Shown here: one piece after another, positions 24,718-35,739 of the stretch | Numbering within the stretch: position 1 is the first letter of the stretch | How the letters are laid out: the number at the start of each line of letters is the position of its first letter | Origin: Symsagittifera roscoffensis | Lineage: Eukaryota; Xenacoelomorpha; Acoela; Convolutidae | Length of the DNA: 64,000 nucleotides | Direction: 5' to 3' | Assembly: GCF_963678635.1 (NCBI RefSeq) | Contig: NC_087071.1 | Coordinates: forward strand, 14,655,216-14,719,215 | The notes under the pieces: generated by a model | What the model was told of the DNA's origin: nothing | Databases searched by the model: none | What the model saw: the letters and a program-made list of their open reading frames with translations, nothing else | Program-made: the position numbers and the translations under genes

Positions 24718-24855
24718 TCCGGAGACAAATATTTAAACAAATGAGAAGTTTTGTCGAAATGATCAAAGAAAAAAGAACAACATTGGATAAAACAGAAAGT
24801 CCTTGTTGCAGAAGCTGCGTACATTTCACAAAACACACAGTTTGGCTTCGTAACG
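24718..24855. mobile_element. Family B MITE, right part, split by LTR element 2
   Basis: Resumes with GAGACAAATATTTAAAC and ends CACAGTTTGGCTTCGTAACG, the right terminal repeat of family B. It contains the family landmark GTCCTTGTTGC. Confidence 0.8.
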
Positions 24856-24956
24856 ATTTGTCTTGTCACTGATTGGGAGTATAGTTCACTTGATTCACGT
24901 GAGGGTGAGGGTGGGAGTGGGAGGGGTAGATTGTTTAATAGGTGCCATTTGTTTAG

Positions 24957-25106
24957 ACCTCTACCCGACGGATACTCACCTCTCTAACTGGGACATACCG
25001 TGTACTCAATATGAGAAAACGCATTGTGGGGATTTCCTTGTAACGCAAAAACGAGAGTGTTTTTACACCGAACAAGAAGATCAAATAGGCAGGGTTTTAA
25101 CAAAAA
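24957..25106 (+). CDS. Gene A exon: TSP1-like module, first half
   Basis: The acceptor is TTTGTTTAG and the donor A|GTTAAA; phase 1 at both ends. The protein begins DLYPTDTHLSNWDIPC and continues with HCGDFLVTQKREC. The Trp near the start, a CG pair and the xRxC strand match the layout of a divergent thrombospondin type 1 repeat. Aligned with the gene B exon at 50996 the order NW-P-C, CG, T-x-K-R-x-C is the same. An in-frame stop follows the donor, so splicing is required. The donor is weak. Confidence 0.7.
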
Positions 25107-25110
25107 GTTA

Positions 25111-25115
<5 letters not shown>

Positions 25116-25170
<55 letters not shown>
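25116..25170. repeat. Microsatellite (TA)n followed by (TG)n
   Basis: A pure TA run followed by a short TG run in the intron between the two TSP1-like exons of gene A. Confidence 0.98.
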
Positions 25171-25171
<1 letters not shown>

Positions 25172-25552
25172 ATTTATATGTATATAAATTTTTTACTTAA
25201 ACAATTTTTGCGTTTAATTTTTAAAAAAGAGTGATATGTGATTGTGGATCGATATCAATTGAAACAGTTTTCAGAAAAAAAAATAATTGATATCTATTTC
25301 AAATGATGTAAGCAAATACAAAAAGCGCCGCACATTTTGCAAATCTTGTATTTTGTTTAGCACGAAAGCAAAATTAAAGAAGTTTTTGGGAAAAAAAACA
25401 AACTTTTCTTAAAATGTTTGCCGTGAAAAATGCTCAAGAGAGAAAATTGAAAGCCTGAAAAATTATGAAAAACTTCCGGTTTTGTAGTAAAAATCGTTTT
25501 TTTATGTAAAGCTAAATATTTTGGTGAGTAAGACCCTCGCTGACAAATACAG

Positions 25553-25651
25553 GCAACAACTGTGTAGTGAAGAGCAGTACAGATCCTGCTAACAACCCCT
25601 GTGGCGAAAGTATTTTCGAAAGACTTCATACTTGCAAATTGAAGACATGTG
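25553..25651 (+). CDS. Gene A exon: TSP1-like module, second half
   Basis: The acceptor is AAATACAG and the donor G|GTAAGT; phase 1 at both ends. It encodes NNCVVKSSTDPANNPCGES and ends HTCKLKTCG. The paired Cys residues and the CG ending complete the module begun at 24957. In gene B the equivalent module is one exon, so gene A gained, or gene B lost, an intron. Confidence 0.72.
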
Positions 25652-27477
25652 GTAAGTATTGATATTCCAATTATAACCAAAGGTGAATCAGAAACACGAA
25701 AATAGGACCTTGGTAGTACGTCCATGATTCATTGACTAAAATTGTTTGCCATTTATAAGTGCCAATTGAAAGTGTCATTTTCAAGGTGACAATATTTTTC
25801 TCGCAATAATAAGCGAAAATTTGTTTTCTCATAAAAAATCTGCTGGAAGCTAATGTGCTAGGAAAGAAAATTTTATCTCAACTCACAAGTTTTAACACGA
25901 TATCATTAAGGTTTCACCTGCTCAAATCGCTTTTGTAAGTGAAGGTAAGTTGAAAAAGACATTTTTGATTCAATAATTTTGGATCAACTTTTGAACGAAC
26001 TCGAAACAGCTTTGAGAACCTAATTTTGTGAAAAAAAATGTTTGCCTTTTTGCCTTTCTATTTTAGTGGCTTTTTCAGTTTTGCTTTGATCAATCATCTT
26101 ACCATTAAAACCAACTTTAAAAACCATATTGTTGAAAACAAACACACAAAAAGCGTTTTTCAAAAAAAATTATAAGTCCTTCAGTAAACAATTTCACCTA
26201 AAAAACTGCAGCGTTACTTTTTTGTTGGAACATCACGGGTTTATCGTTTTTCAATCAATGTATATATACATACGTATATATATGTATATTTAATGAAACG
26301 AAAAATGATTGTTCATAGAAAATTCTGTTATACTGTTTTTGATTTCCACAACACTTAAAACAAAATCAGACAGTTGGAAAAGAACGATTGTGATCGTTGC
26401 AGTGAGCTTACATGCTTTTGACGGGTTGCTGTTAAGTTTTTTTAACAAAAGAACGTCAATCTTCTACTGTTAACATTTTTTATAATCTTGTTTTCATCGA
26501 ACAAATTTGAGGAATAACTATTTTATGAACTTTTTTTGAGTAGATTTTAATCAAATTAAGTTTTTAAGAGCCCTTTTAAAAATGTAGGACTGATCAAATG
26601 AAAACAAGTGCCGAAAAATCCAGACAAAGAAATTGATCGATTGGTGTATGAGAACACACAAGCTCGAAAAGGACGAAAAATCTGGCATTTTTTTTTGGAT
26701 AAACAAAAAAAATTCGGATTAAGATGAAGATTTAGTTCTCTCTTTTGATGAGTTATTGATTTGAACAATTGAATGAAACAATGGCCTAGAAACTATTTTT
26801 TTTTGATTTCATTTTTTGGAGTTTTTTGCAACAATAGAGTTTTTTCAGTTCTCTAATGAAGAAAAAATTTGAAAAAACACATTCCTAATTTTAAAAAGTA
26901 TTAGATACTTTTTAAAAAATTAAAGAAAGAGAGGCGAGCATATTTTGAAGATCCTTAAAATTGCGTTCAGAGCAGGATCTGTAAAATAAAACATAACAAA
27001 GTTTCATATTCACAAATTGATACATTTACTTTCAAAAAGAACCTCAGGCAAAACATTTTAGGAGATTTAACAGTTTTCCAAAAAGAGTAAAACAAAAAAT
27101 TGAGATGAACATAATAAAATATTAGCAGTTAACTTATCAAATTTGGTCACCGTAGTCATAAAAGAAGAAAAAACTCAATCTAGTAAAACTCAAAATTCAT
27201 CAATTCTCTATAATTTTTTATCTGCAGAACTTTCATCATTTCTCTATAATTGTTATCTGCAAAACGAATCCAATCAGATTACGGATCCAATGAAATTCAA
27301 ATCACGGTCAAACGTGGTTTAATAAGATACTATATTTGACTTGACAACGTCTGCTTATGGAAATTAAACTTTCCAGAAGAAAAAAAATCTAACTACCTTC
27401 GACTTGTAGTTCATTTATTCTAATCATTCTTCTTTAAAATGGAAACATTGAATGAAACGCTCTTTTTTGATTTGCAG
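25652..27477. other. Intron of gene A
   Basis: AT-rich with no repeated family recognised. A palindromic TATATATACATACGTATATA lies near 26265. Confidence 0.5.
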
Positions 27478-27631
27478 AAGTTCAACTTGTAATGCATAAA
27501 ACCAAAAGTGATGACAAGTGGGCTAGTTCAATTTCCGAATTCAGTTTCAGAGGAGAGACAAATAGTGGACAAATTTGCGAAATTGGTCTCCTGAAAGGAA
27601 AAGGAAAAGATGGCTTACGTGGGGAAGGCGC
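27478..27631 (+). CDS. Gene A exon: start of an unrecognised C-terminal domain
   Basis: The acceptor is GATTTGCAG and the donor GC|GTAAGC; enters in phase 1 and leaves in phase 2. It begins EVQLVMHKTKSDDKWASSIS, followed by EFSFRGE and CEIGLL. The alternating hydrophobic strands look like a beta-sandwich. Phases join correctly to 25651 on the left and 31381 on the right. Confidence 0.72.
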
Positions 27632-28337
27632 GTAAGCAACATGAAAATCCGCGAATTTTTAAAATTTTGAACGCTATTTTTTGCTTCAATTCTTTATTAA
27701 CTGTCATGAAATGAAACAACCATCTCGAATAATTAATTACAAAAATCAGATATTCAATTGCAGTAATTTTTCTGGGATAGGGTGGGTTTGTGCACTAAAT
27801 TTTCTCGGATAATGATCGGTTATAGTAGGATTTTAGGGTCAGTCTCCAAAAAATCATATAAAAATCAACTACAGTTGAATCAAAAAGAATCATACTTTTT
27901 GTCAAATCAACAAACTCCATTTTAATTAAGTATAATCAATTATATAGGAAATTATTTTTTCAAAAAATTATGTATTTGTCAAACAGAGTTCATTGTTTTC
28001 ACAGGTTTAATTTTTGAATAATTATTTGTTTATTTTGATTAAATATTTGATAATTACACAAATTGTTTTAAAAAATTGAAAAAATCAGATTTCACTCACT
28101 TTTTCTCAACTTCCAATTTACTTGCTATTCTTCTCTCCCCCATCTTATTTTAGCTTCTTTTTAAAAAAATTTGACCCCTATTTCAAAAAAAACAATCCAG
28201 TTTTCTACCCATCAACGCGAAAAATCGCATGGGGTTTTTAAGGTTGGAGGCGTAAAAGCATGGGACGGATGTCGACATTTTACTCTTCTTTTCTCAACTT
28301 GTGTGCGTATGTGTGGTGTGTCGGCGGAATTTGAAAT

Positions 28338-28382
28338 TGCGCGTATGTGTGCGTGTGTGTGTGTGTGTGTGCGTGTGTGTGG
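28338..28382. repeat. Microsatellite (GT)n
   Basis: A GCGTGTGTGTGTGTGTGTGT run in a gene A intron. Confidence 0.95.
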
Positions 28383-28436
28383 GACGAGGCTGAAAAGGGA
28401 CGGCAGTGAAAATGGTGTGGGTTTCGACCGCTGGGT

Positions 28437-28770
28437 GCTCCCGGGTTGACAAAAAATGCTTATCATACAATTTTCATATATGAAAAAAATACTTATCTAA
28501 CTGTTTCATACAATTTCATAGAGCAAAATTAAGTGTAGGAAAATAGCAAAGTAAGCATTTTTTCTATAAATGAATGTGTATGATAAGCATTTTTTCCATA
28601 TTATGAAATTGTATGACAAGCATTTTTTTCTTAAATAAAAAAAAAGTTTTTATTTCGAAATTTCGTGTTTCAACCGAAACACTAACCAAGGATTTTTTAT
28701 AATAGGACAGTCCAGTGTGCAACTGGCAGTGATGAACAAGCTCGTTAGAATTCTAATTTTGCAGAGCGCT
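28437..28770. mobile_element. Family A element, one end present
   Basis: Starts with CCCGGGTTGACAAAAAATGC and carries three copies in both orientations of a hairpin-prone motif around ATGAAATTGTATGA. Its inner part (CGTGTTTCAACCGAAACACT..., then CCAGTGTGCAACTGGC) matches 59418-59490. The other end was not found. Confidence 0.65.
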
Positions 28771-30230
28771 GCAAAAATGGATTACATTTTTTACATTTGC
28801 AGCACAAATAATTTGTTTTCATGGATTTTACGAACAAAGTATTATCGATTATATTCAAATCAAAATAGGGTTTTAATCGCTTACAAGGAAGTATAATGGA
28901 TTTTTTGATGTTCAAATTATCAACTAAAATCTCCTAAAAATCCATTTTTAGGAATTTTTTGATCAGGAAAGACGATTATAAGGGTAAAATTTATCCGATT
29001 TAATCTATAATAAACAATTAATTTTTATGAAACTCTTTTGCGGGTCCACCCAATTAGGTTGTATGGTTTCGCAAGGCCAACTTTATAAACCTCTTTTTTG
29101 ACCGTTTAAAACGTAAATAAAATTGGAAAACAGGTTTGAAAATAGCTGTGCAAGTATGGCACAATTTCATAGAAAAAAATCTGGAAAAAGTTCTGATGAT
29201 TTGTTTCCACTTTTTTTTGATATCAAATTGTTGTTTTTTAATTTGGTTTTTTCCCAATATTACCTGCCGTTTTTTCAAACAAAAACAATTGAAAGGTATA
29301 AACTGCAAGAGGAGCCTGAAAATTCATCAAGAATTATTTAAAATGTCATCAAAACTAACTTACACTAAAATGTAGTTTCAATAATTTAGGGTCAGTAAAA
29401 TAGTCTCATGTTGAAATCAAAATATTTCAATTTTTCGACACTGAGATAACCAATTTGAGTTTTTTCTGGGAAAAAAATCACGACTGCTAGGTTTTTACAA
29501 TGGTTTTGCAGGAAAAAATTTTTAATGAGCTTTTTTGAATCCCTATAAGCTTTTCTTAATCATTAGGCGCGAAAAACACATTATAACCTACGCTATCATA
29601 AGCCATTGCGTCAAATTGGCTTCCTAATAAGAATGATTAGATTTCAGTCTTTCATTGCAGTTTAATTAGATTATTTGATTTTTTTTCTGTCAATAAGATT
29701 CTCCAAATTATTTTTTCTGACCAAAGAAAAACAAACGTTAAAAAACAATTTCAAGCAAAGTTTCTTTTGCCTTTTATTTGCAAAAGCGAAACTCAACTCA
29801 ACGTCATTGACTCAAAAAGTATCGGGTAATTTTAGCTTTTCCCAACACTACCTCATTTTTAATGGTATAAAAAAATAAAAGATTACCACACTTATTTGAA
29901 ATTAATTCAGCCTAATTTTGTAGGCTGAAATTGAAATTTTGGACTACTTGAAATTTTGGACTCCGGTAAAGATTCATAAATCAACTGCCTCTCCCTGAAA
30001 GCATTGAAGTTTCGGCTCACGTAGATCTTTACCTTCTTGATCTTTAACATGCTCTCAAGCCTTCGCAGTACAAGAGCCACGGAGGAAAAAAATCGGTTTT
30101 CAGTTAACAAAAATATACAACATTGTCAAACCAAGTGGCAGCCTTACCTAAAATTTTCTGGAAATCAGCATTGAAGAAAAAACCAATTTTATCAAATTAC
30201 GTACAAGATCTTATAAAGACAACGTTGAGC
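28771..30230. other. Intron of gene A, nothing recognised
   Basis: AT-rich. The open frames at 29054-29375 and 29675-29878 show no motif and no usable splice context. Confidence 0.45.
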
Positions 30231-30800
30231 TGGTTACCCGGGTTGACCTCCATACACCGAAAATGCCTATCATATAACTCCATGCATCAAGTGTGAAGAA
30301 AAATGCTTGTCCTACAATTTCCATACAGTTTCTAAAAACAAGGAAAATTCTTATTTTTTTATGGCGTATTTATGTATGCCTTGATCAATGTCTGATAATT
30401 TAAAAATTCAAATTTTTAATTAATCATCTTTGAAAAATTTTACCGATTTTCGAACGTTTGTTACTTTCGTTTTATCATTTGTGATACAATTCAGGTCGTT
30501 TTCAAGATAAGTGTTGTAAATGCAAGACCGTCCAACTATTGGTGGTTAGAGTAAGACAAGGTTTTGTCACTTGTGTTAGGTTACAAACACAATCCAAAAT
30601 TTTTCAGTAATTAAATTTAGAAACAAAAAATTAACTTCATACAAAAATACACCTATCAGACAATTTTCATAAATGAAAAAATGCTTGTCATAGAGTTTTC
30701 ATAAATTTTATGCGCGTATAGAATTGTATGAAACTGTATGACAAGAAGTTTCTCATATATGGAAATTGTATGATGAGAACTTTTGGTCAGCCGGGTAACC
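30231..30800. mobile_element. Family A element, complete copy
   Basis: Terminal inverted repeats GGTTACCCGGGTTGACC (30231-30247) and GGTCAGCCGGGTAACC (30785-30800). If the element proper starts at CCCGGG, it is flanked by TA on both sides, as for Tc1/mariner-type elements. The interior holds repeated, inverted copies of AATGCTTATCATACAATTTC-like motifs and no coding frame. Confidence 0.75.
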
Positions 30801-31380
30801 TGTTTTTCTGTTTTTCTAAATAACGAGCCTAATTTTTTTTTGTGAAATGGTTGATATTTTTGAAGTAATCAACCTGCCCACATTTGGTCGTTTTTAGTCG
30901 CGTATGAAAGAGCACTATTACTCGTTCGGCGTGCCAGTTATTATATAGCTTACTGCTGTAAAGTTAAAAAAAAAACAATTTGTTCTGATTATAACAGAAT
31001 ATAATTAATTGAATTAATCAAATTCTACGAAACAATTGCAATTTCGCTAAAAAGTTTCTTTTTGACCCCTTGAAGCAAATCCTGATGCTCAATTTGATGT
31101 GGCTGTTTGTTAAACAAATTTTAGGCCAGAAACCAAAAAAAAGTTTCTATGCTGAGCTTAGTGAATATTTAATGAATCGTCGAATGAAAAACCAAAGACA
31201 AATGAAGCATCCCAACCGCAATTTATGCAAGTTAGATTTTTGATTCTTTTCTCTTGATTTTCTAGAAAAAAAAAACGATAATCGTAACATTATCCGGTAG
31301 TTTTTATACGACAAAAGATTGCTTACAAATCAGCGGTTTTACTCCAAAACTACAATAAAACTATTTAACCTATGTTTCAG

Positions 31381-31504
31381 TTGGGATTCCTACCCACTGA
31401 AAGTTGAATGTGACCAAAATGTGTTGATGAGAAAAAACGAAATTTTCCCCAAAATTCACATTCAGGCAAATCTGAAAAACAATGATGGCTGGATATTTGA
31501 CAGA
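31381..31504 (+). CDS. Gene A exon: middle of the C-terminal domain
   Basis: The acceptor is TATGTTTCAG and the donor GTAAGT; enters in phase 2 and leaves in phase 0. It encodes WDSYPLKVECDQ, IFPKIHIQANL and KNNDGWIFDR. The Asn-Asp-Gly-Trp turn between two strands is reminiscent of PLAT-like beta-sandwiches, but the match is too weak to name the family. Confidence 0.72.
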
Positions 31505-31695
31505 GTAAGTACAAAACCTGCATAATTGCTCTTGTTTTTCCTTCCCCAACCACTGAAGTCTTAAAAATCTGAAACAATTTTTACCCGACACCGATGAAAA
31601 ACAGGGTTTAGTGCGAAAGAAAGCTCTTGATAGAAGTTTACACAAATAGCGAACTTCAGTCCTGAATTGAAACTAATTAAAACTTAATTTATCAG

Positions 31696-31845
31696 GGCTG
31701 GAAAACTCCAAATTTTGTTGCGTGTACCAGGCTCGAATCTCCTCCTTTGCGAATGAATAATCATGTTATTTTTCAATTTGGCAGACAAAGACTCAGATCC
31801 AATCTGAATTTAAAAAATGTACTGTTGGTGGATAACCTGCGCGAG
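31696..31845 (+). CDS. Gene A exon: C-terminal domain, continued
   Basis: The acceptor is TTTATCAG; phase 0 at both ends. It encodes GWKTPNFVACTRLES and ends NVLLVDNLRE. The donor GTTTGG is poor; a better GTAAAA lies 8 nt further on but would put the next exon in a frame with a stop. Confidence 0.62.
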
Positions 31846-31937
31846 GTTTGGTAAAAAATGATAAAAAAAATAAAACTATTGATTGATTTTCACTCTTATA
31901 GATTACTTTTTTTACATTAATTGAATTTTGTTTTTAG

Positions 31938-32084
31938 ATGGCCGTGATGATAAATGGGAACGTTGCTCTTTATGGTGCAACCAAGGTCTATGGCGATGTG
32001 ACTGTATCTGCTCTCACTGGAACAAACATAGCCATAGCCGAGTGGAACAAAAAAGCAATCGAGGGAATGGGACAGAAAAATTGA
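31938..32084 (+). CDS. Gene A last exon (one of two possible ends)
   Basis: The acceptor is TTGTTTTTAG. Phase 0 gives 48 residues beginning MAVMINGNVALYGATKVYGD and a TGA at 32082-32084. ATTAAA, a common poly(A) signal variant, follows at 32119. A second frame is also open across this exon (GRDDKWERCSLWC...), but the phase of the previous exon excludes it. A different end for gene A could use the phase 0 exon at 34870. Confidence 0.55.
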   Translation: MAVMINGNVALYGATKVYGDVTVSALTGTNIAIAEWNKKAIEGMGQKN

Positions 32085-32118
32085 AGAACAAATGAAAAAA
32101 TGAGTTTAAAACTGAACG

Positions 32119-32124
32119 ATTAAA
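32119..32124 (+). promoter_or_regulatory. Possible poly(A) signal ATTAAA of gene A
   Basis: Lies 35 nt after the TGA at 32082-32084. It is the commonest variant signal, but ATTAAA is frequent by chance in AT-rich DNA. Confidence 0.35.
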
Positions 32125-34869
32125 ATGGAAAGAAAGACTCAAAAGAGACGAATGAAAAGTAGTGACTGGGTGACGGGGTTCTTTTGAGCAGTTTGTATAT
32201 TTGCGGGTGAAAGTTTGAAACTAGACAACATGACATATCTCCATTCGAAAAACGTGCTCCGGTTTCATTACAATTTGGTCAAGAATGTGGCTAAGTTTTA
32301 ACGTAAGCGCACCGAATCTAGGATTAAAGTTTTGAGCAATTGGTCAATATGTGTTAACATTTTTTTGAATTGAAAGCTAAAAAAAAACAAGAACTTTTGA
32401 AGCACATAGCTCAACAATGAGAATCGCGAAGTGTTGAACTTGGGTTTTGGACATACTTCACAATCAATCACCGGTTAAACTAAAAATCAAAAACCAAAAA
32501 CCAATAACCAAATCAAACTCTAGTATCGAGCTTTTTTGTTTGGTCCTTGTTTCCCACCTGCAAAGTTTCACAAGTGAGAAATTTTTTTCGCTCTTATTGA
32601 TGAACATGAAAACTGACTAACTAAGCCAAAACAAACCAAAATGGTCTTCATATTTAAACCTGTAAAACCATTCGTTACGCTAGAAACACCTGCTCGTTGG
32701 AGATGGCTAAAAGTAATTATTCATTTCTTTATTTTTTAAACGCACAAGAAGAGCAGATATCTGGGTTTGAAAGCACAACATGCTCAGTTTTGATTGCTTT
32801 TAAAATTTTGTTCCGAGCATTGAAAAAGTGAAATTTATAATTGGAATGTGATATATATTTTGAAAGTATTTTAGCTATGATTTAAACAAACTGTAAAAAA
32901 CTTCAGAAAACTGTCAAGTGTCGAGAAAAACCGATTGTAAGTTTTCCAATCTTAGTCAAACTTCAATCGAGTAAAGCATTCGAATATCAAGAAAATAAGA
33001 AAGAGAAATTGCGACATAGACTAAGACAAAATATTGCTAGTAAAATTTTAGAATAGTTAATTAGCGCTCTTTGGCAACAAAAGTTTCCCAATAGAGTATG
33101 GTGGACTTCTTTGGCAGTGAAAGTTTCCTAAGCAAAACTGAAAATTTTTCTTCGAAAAGTTTTTTGGGATTTTTTTTTTCAAATGACATTCGCCTCTGGT
33201 ATCTATGATGCACAGAGCATTGAATTTACTCGTGAACTTAAGAAATTATTCTGGTAATATCCATAAAGTGTTGCTAACTTTAAAAAAAACACATAGTTTC
33301 TTTGCAGTTTTTTTAATGAGCTTAGAGCATTCCATGCTAATTGGATAACAACCGGCAGTTCTTTTCGTCTATCAGTTGCTCACTAAAACCTTATCACTGA
33401 AAGATTTTTTTGATCTCCAAATTCCTGTATCTCTTTTTGTTGGTTTTGTATAGTCATTTCAAAAGATCAACCCTTGTTTCTAAAAACTTGCTTACATTTT
33501 TGGGATAGATTTTTTCTCGGATAATTGTATTGTCTTCTGTCTTTGCAAATCCGGATAAAAAGCTTTGGACTACTAGATACCTGGAGTCACCTCCATACAT
33601 TCCTACTAAAACAATTCCATACACATTAACGGTGAGAAAATACTGGTCATACAGTTGTCATATATGGGATTGATATGTACTAGTCCAGAATCAGTTTTCT
33701 ACTCAAAATCACCTAAAATCACAATGAGTGTTATGTGGAAAACCAGGTTTTAAATGGAGTTTTATGAAAAAAAAATCAATTCCTATCCAAAAAATGAAAT
33801 TAAATTGTTTAAACTGGATTTTTTCGAGGTAGTGAAAAACATCAAAATCTTTAAAAAAACTGATTCATCATAATCTTTTTGATTCCAAGTTTGAGCAGAT
33901 TTTTAAACTTCAGAAAATCTCAAGGAAAACTACAGAGAGCATCGAGAGAGTTTTCTACTACAAATTTTTGCATTTCAAGTTTTTCCTTTCACATTGTACA
34001 AAACTAAGGGTTTCTTGTTAAAAAAATACCATATATTTAAAAAAATCAAATAAAAGAAATCATTTTTGGTCCAAAAAATTTAAATTTTTGTTAGAGATAG
34101 CGGAGAAGTCACAAAGAAATTGTGAAAACAGCCACTTAAATTAAAAACTGTTTCTTTAAGGAGTCGAAAAATTTAGTTCAGGAAATTAAACTTTAGGTTC
34201 AGCTCAATTTATATGCTAAACTTAGTGGAATTCTATTATTAAATTGCAAAATGTAGCGGAAAAGTCGAAAAACTTGATCGACTTCTAATTTCGAAATTTA
34301 GTTGTAAATTTCAGATTTAGCAGCAAATAAATAACTTGCCCATTGATCCTCTTTGTCCAAGTTGTAATTTCTATCAACAAAAATTCACTCAAAACTTAAA
34401 CAGGAAAACCAAGAGCTTGAAGGCCATATTTTTCTACAAAAAATGAGATTTTTTCAAAAAACAACTCAACAGTTTTTTAATTCTCACTTGCATTCATTGG
34501 CTTTTTTTCAAGTTTAGCATGGTTTTCTTAGCAAAAACTATTTTACCTGGCGATCAATTTTTCTCAAATTGAGTTCTTTTCATCAAAATTTGAAGATCAT
34601 AAGTTGTTTTTTAAATCTCAAGATTTTTAGGTTGATTCAATTCACATTTACTTTGAAATCGAAACTTGAAGTTTTTTTCGGAAGAAACGAGTAAATTTTG
34701 TTCTGTTTCTTTGCTTTTTTAAATTTTTTCCAATTGTTTAACGGCTATGCGTAAGTTGAAGTTTCAAAAACAAACCCCATTTCTTTTAAAAGGCAGTTGC
34801 ATAACTCCTTGAAACAAGCAATCTCGTTAGGTTTGTATTCTAGATAATGAGTTACGAAAAAGTTGCCAG
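32125..34869. other. Intergenic or intron stretch
   Basis: AT-rich, nothing coding recognised. A fragment related to family A (TCACCTCCATACATTCC, then ATACTGGTCATACAGTTGTC) lies near 33586-33690. Confidence 0.4.
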
Positions 34870-35020
34870 ATAATGAGGAAGTTTAAAGAGGTCACGGACT
34901 TTGTTGACTGCTGCAAAGAGTGGTTTGTAAAAGCTAATAGGGAACCATCGGGTTATTGTGTAGTGAAAAAAGGACCAAAGAATTCTACCATACCTTCAAA
35001 AGACAAGTGCGCCCGTGAGG
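34870..35020 (+). CDS. Host exon, left part, interrupted by LTR element 3
   Basis: The acceptor is GTTGCCAG; phase 0. It encodes KEVTDFVDCCKEWFVKANRE, then SGYCVVKKGP, and ends KDKCARE at the LTR. It is cysteine-bearing, with protein-like composition and no stops. After the element, the sequence following the matching TGAGG continues in frame (40778). It may be a 3' exon of gene A, because the exons at 31504 and 31845 also end in phase 0, or part of a separate gene. Confidence 0.5.
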
Positions 35021-35117
35021 TGATTCCACTTTATAACTATTCTAGTTTAGCTAATGACTTACGTAATTAATCTAACAAGTCACTTATGTTCGACATTCAC
35101 TCTTTCATTCTCTCCGG
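35021..35117 (+). repeat. Left LTR of element 3 (truncated)
   Basis: TGATTCCACTTTATAACTAT... matches the right LTR at over 90 percent by eye for 97 bp, then stops at CTCTCCGG. Confidence 0.75.
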
Positions 35118-35153
35118 GCGACGCAAACAGATAACGAATCTAAAGTGAGAAGA

Positions 35154-35670
35154 ATGCCTCCATTCTGGCAGAATCATACGGTGGACCCACCTATTCCTTG
35201 GGAAAACTGGAGTGATCTCTTTCCCTTAACAATCATCGCAAAATAAAAAGTCAAAACTGAGAATCTATTAAACCCATCAAAAAGACACCATCCTCGTCCA
35301 CTAAAACTGGAAAATCCGACGGAAAACGATTCGGAAGTCCAAAGGAAAACTAGGTTAGAGAGAAAAAATCAAGAACAAAAACGTTACGACGACGAAGAAG
35401 CGGCATCTATTAAATCCGAAAAAAGAAAATTATCGGAATGAGAATAGAGGAAGTCGACAAGAAACTTTGTTCTATCCTCTTCTTAGCCCAAGGAAACGAG
35501 GGAACACGAATCTTCGGCCAGAAGCTCACAAAAGTAGAAAAAATACTTCAAATTTCAGTCAAAGAGTTTTGGGAACACATATCAACCGCTTCCGTACCAC
35601 ATCCTGGGGATAGAAATATCACAGAAGTACTTTCCACACTTCCAGACGAACAAGATGTTTAAATCAACAA
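35154..35670 (+). pseudogene. Element 3 gag
   Basis: Begins MPPFWQNHTVDPPIPWENWS, clearly related to PPFWAKPSINPPFLWESW in element 1. It is lysine- and glutamate-rich after residue 40, then broken by stops and at least one frame change. No zinc knuckle was recognised. Confidence 0.7.
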
Positions 35671-35739
35671 CTTTTATTTCCACCGCAGAAAAAGACAGGG
35701 AAATCACTCAATTTTTAAAAATATATTCTTTCAGAATGG

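Noticed and set aside
28171-28466. Open frames on both strands across the GT microsatellite
   Set aside because: Simple repeats are open in several frames; there is no other coding evidence.
31940-32091. Second open frame with many Trp and Cys in the last exon of gene A
   Set aside because: The previous exon ends in phase 0 and cannot enter this frame; I judged it an overlapping chance frame.
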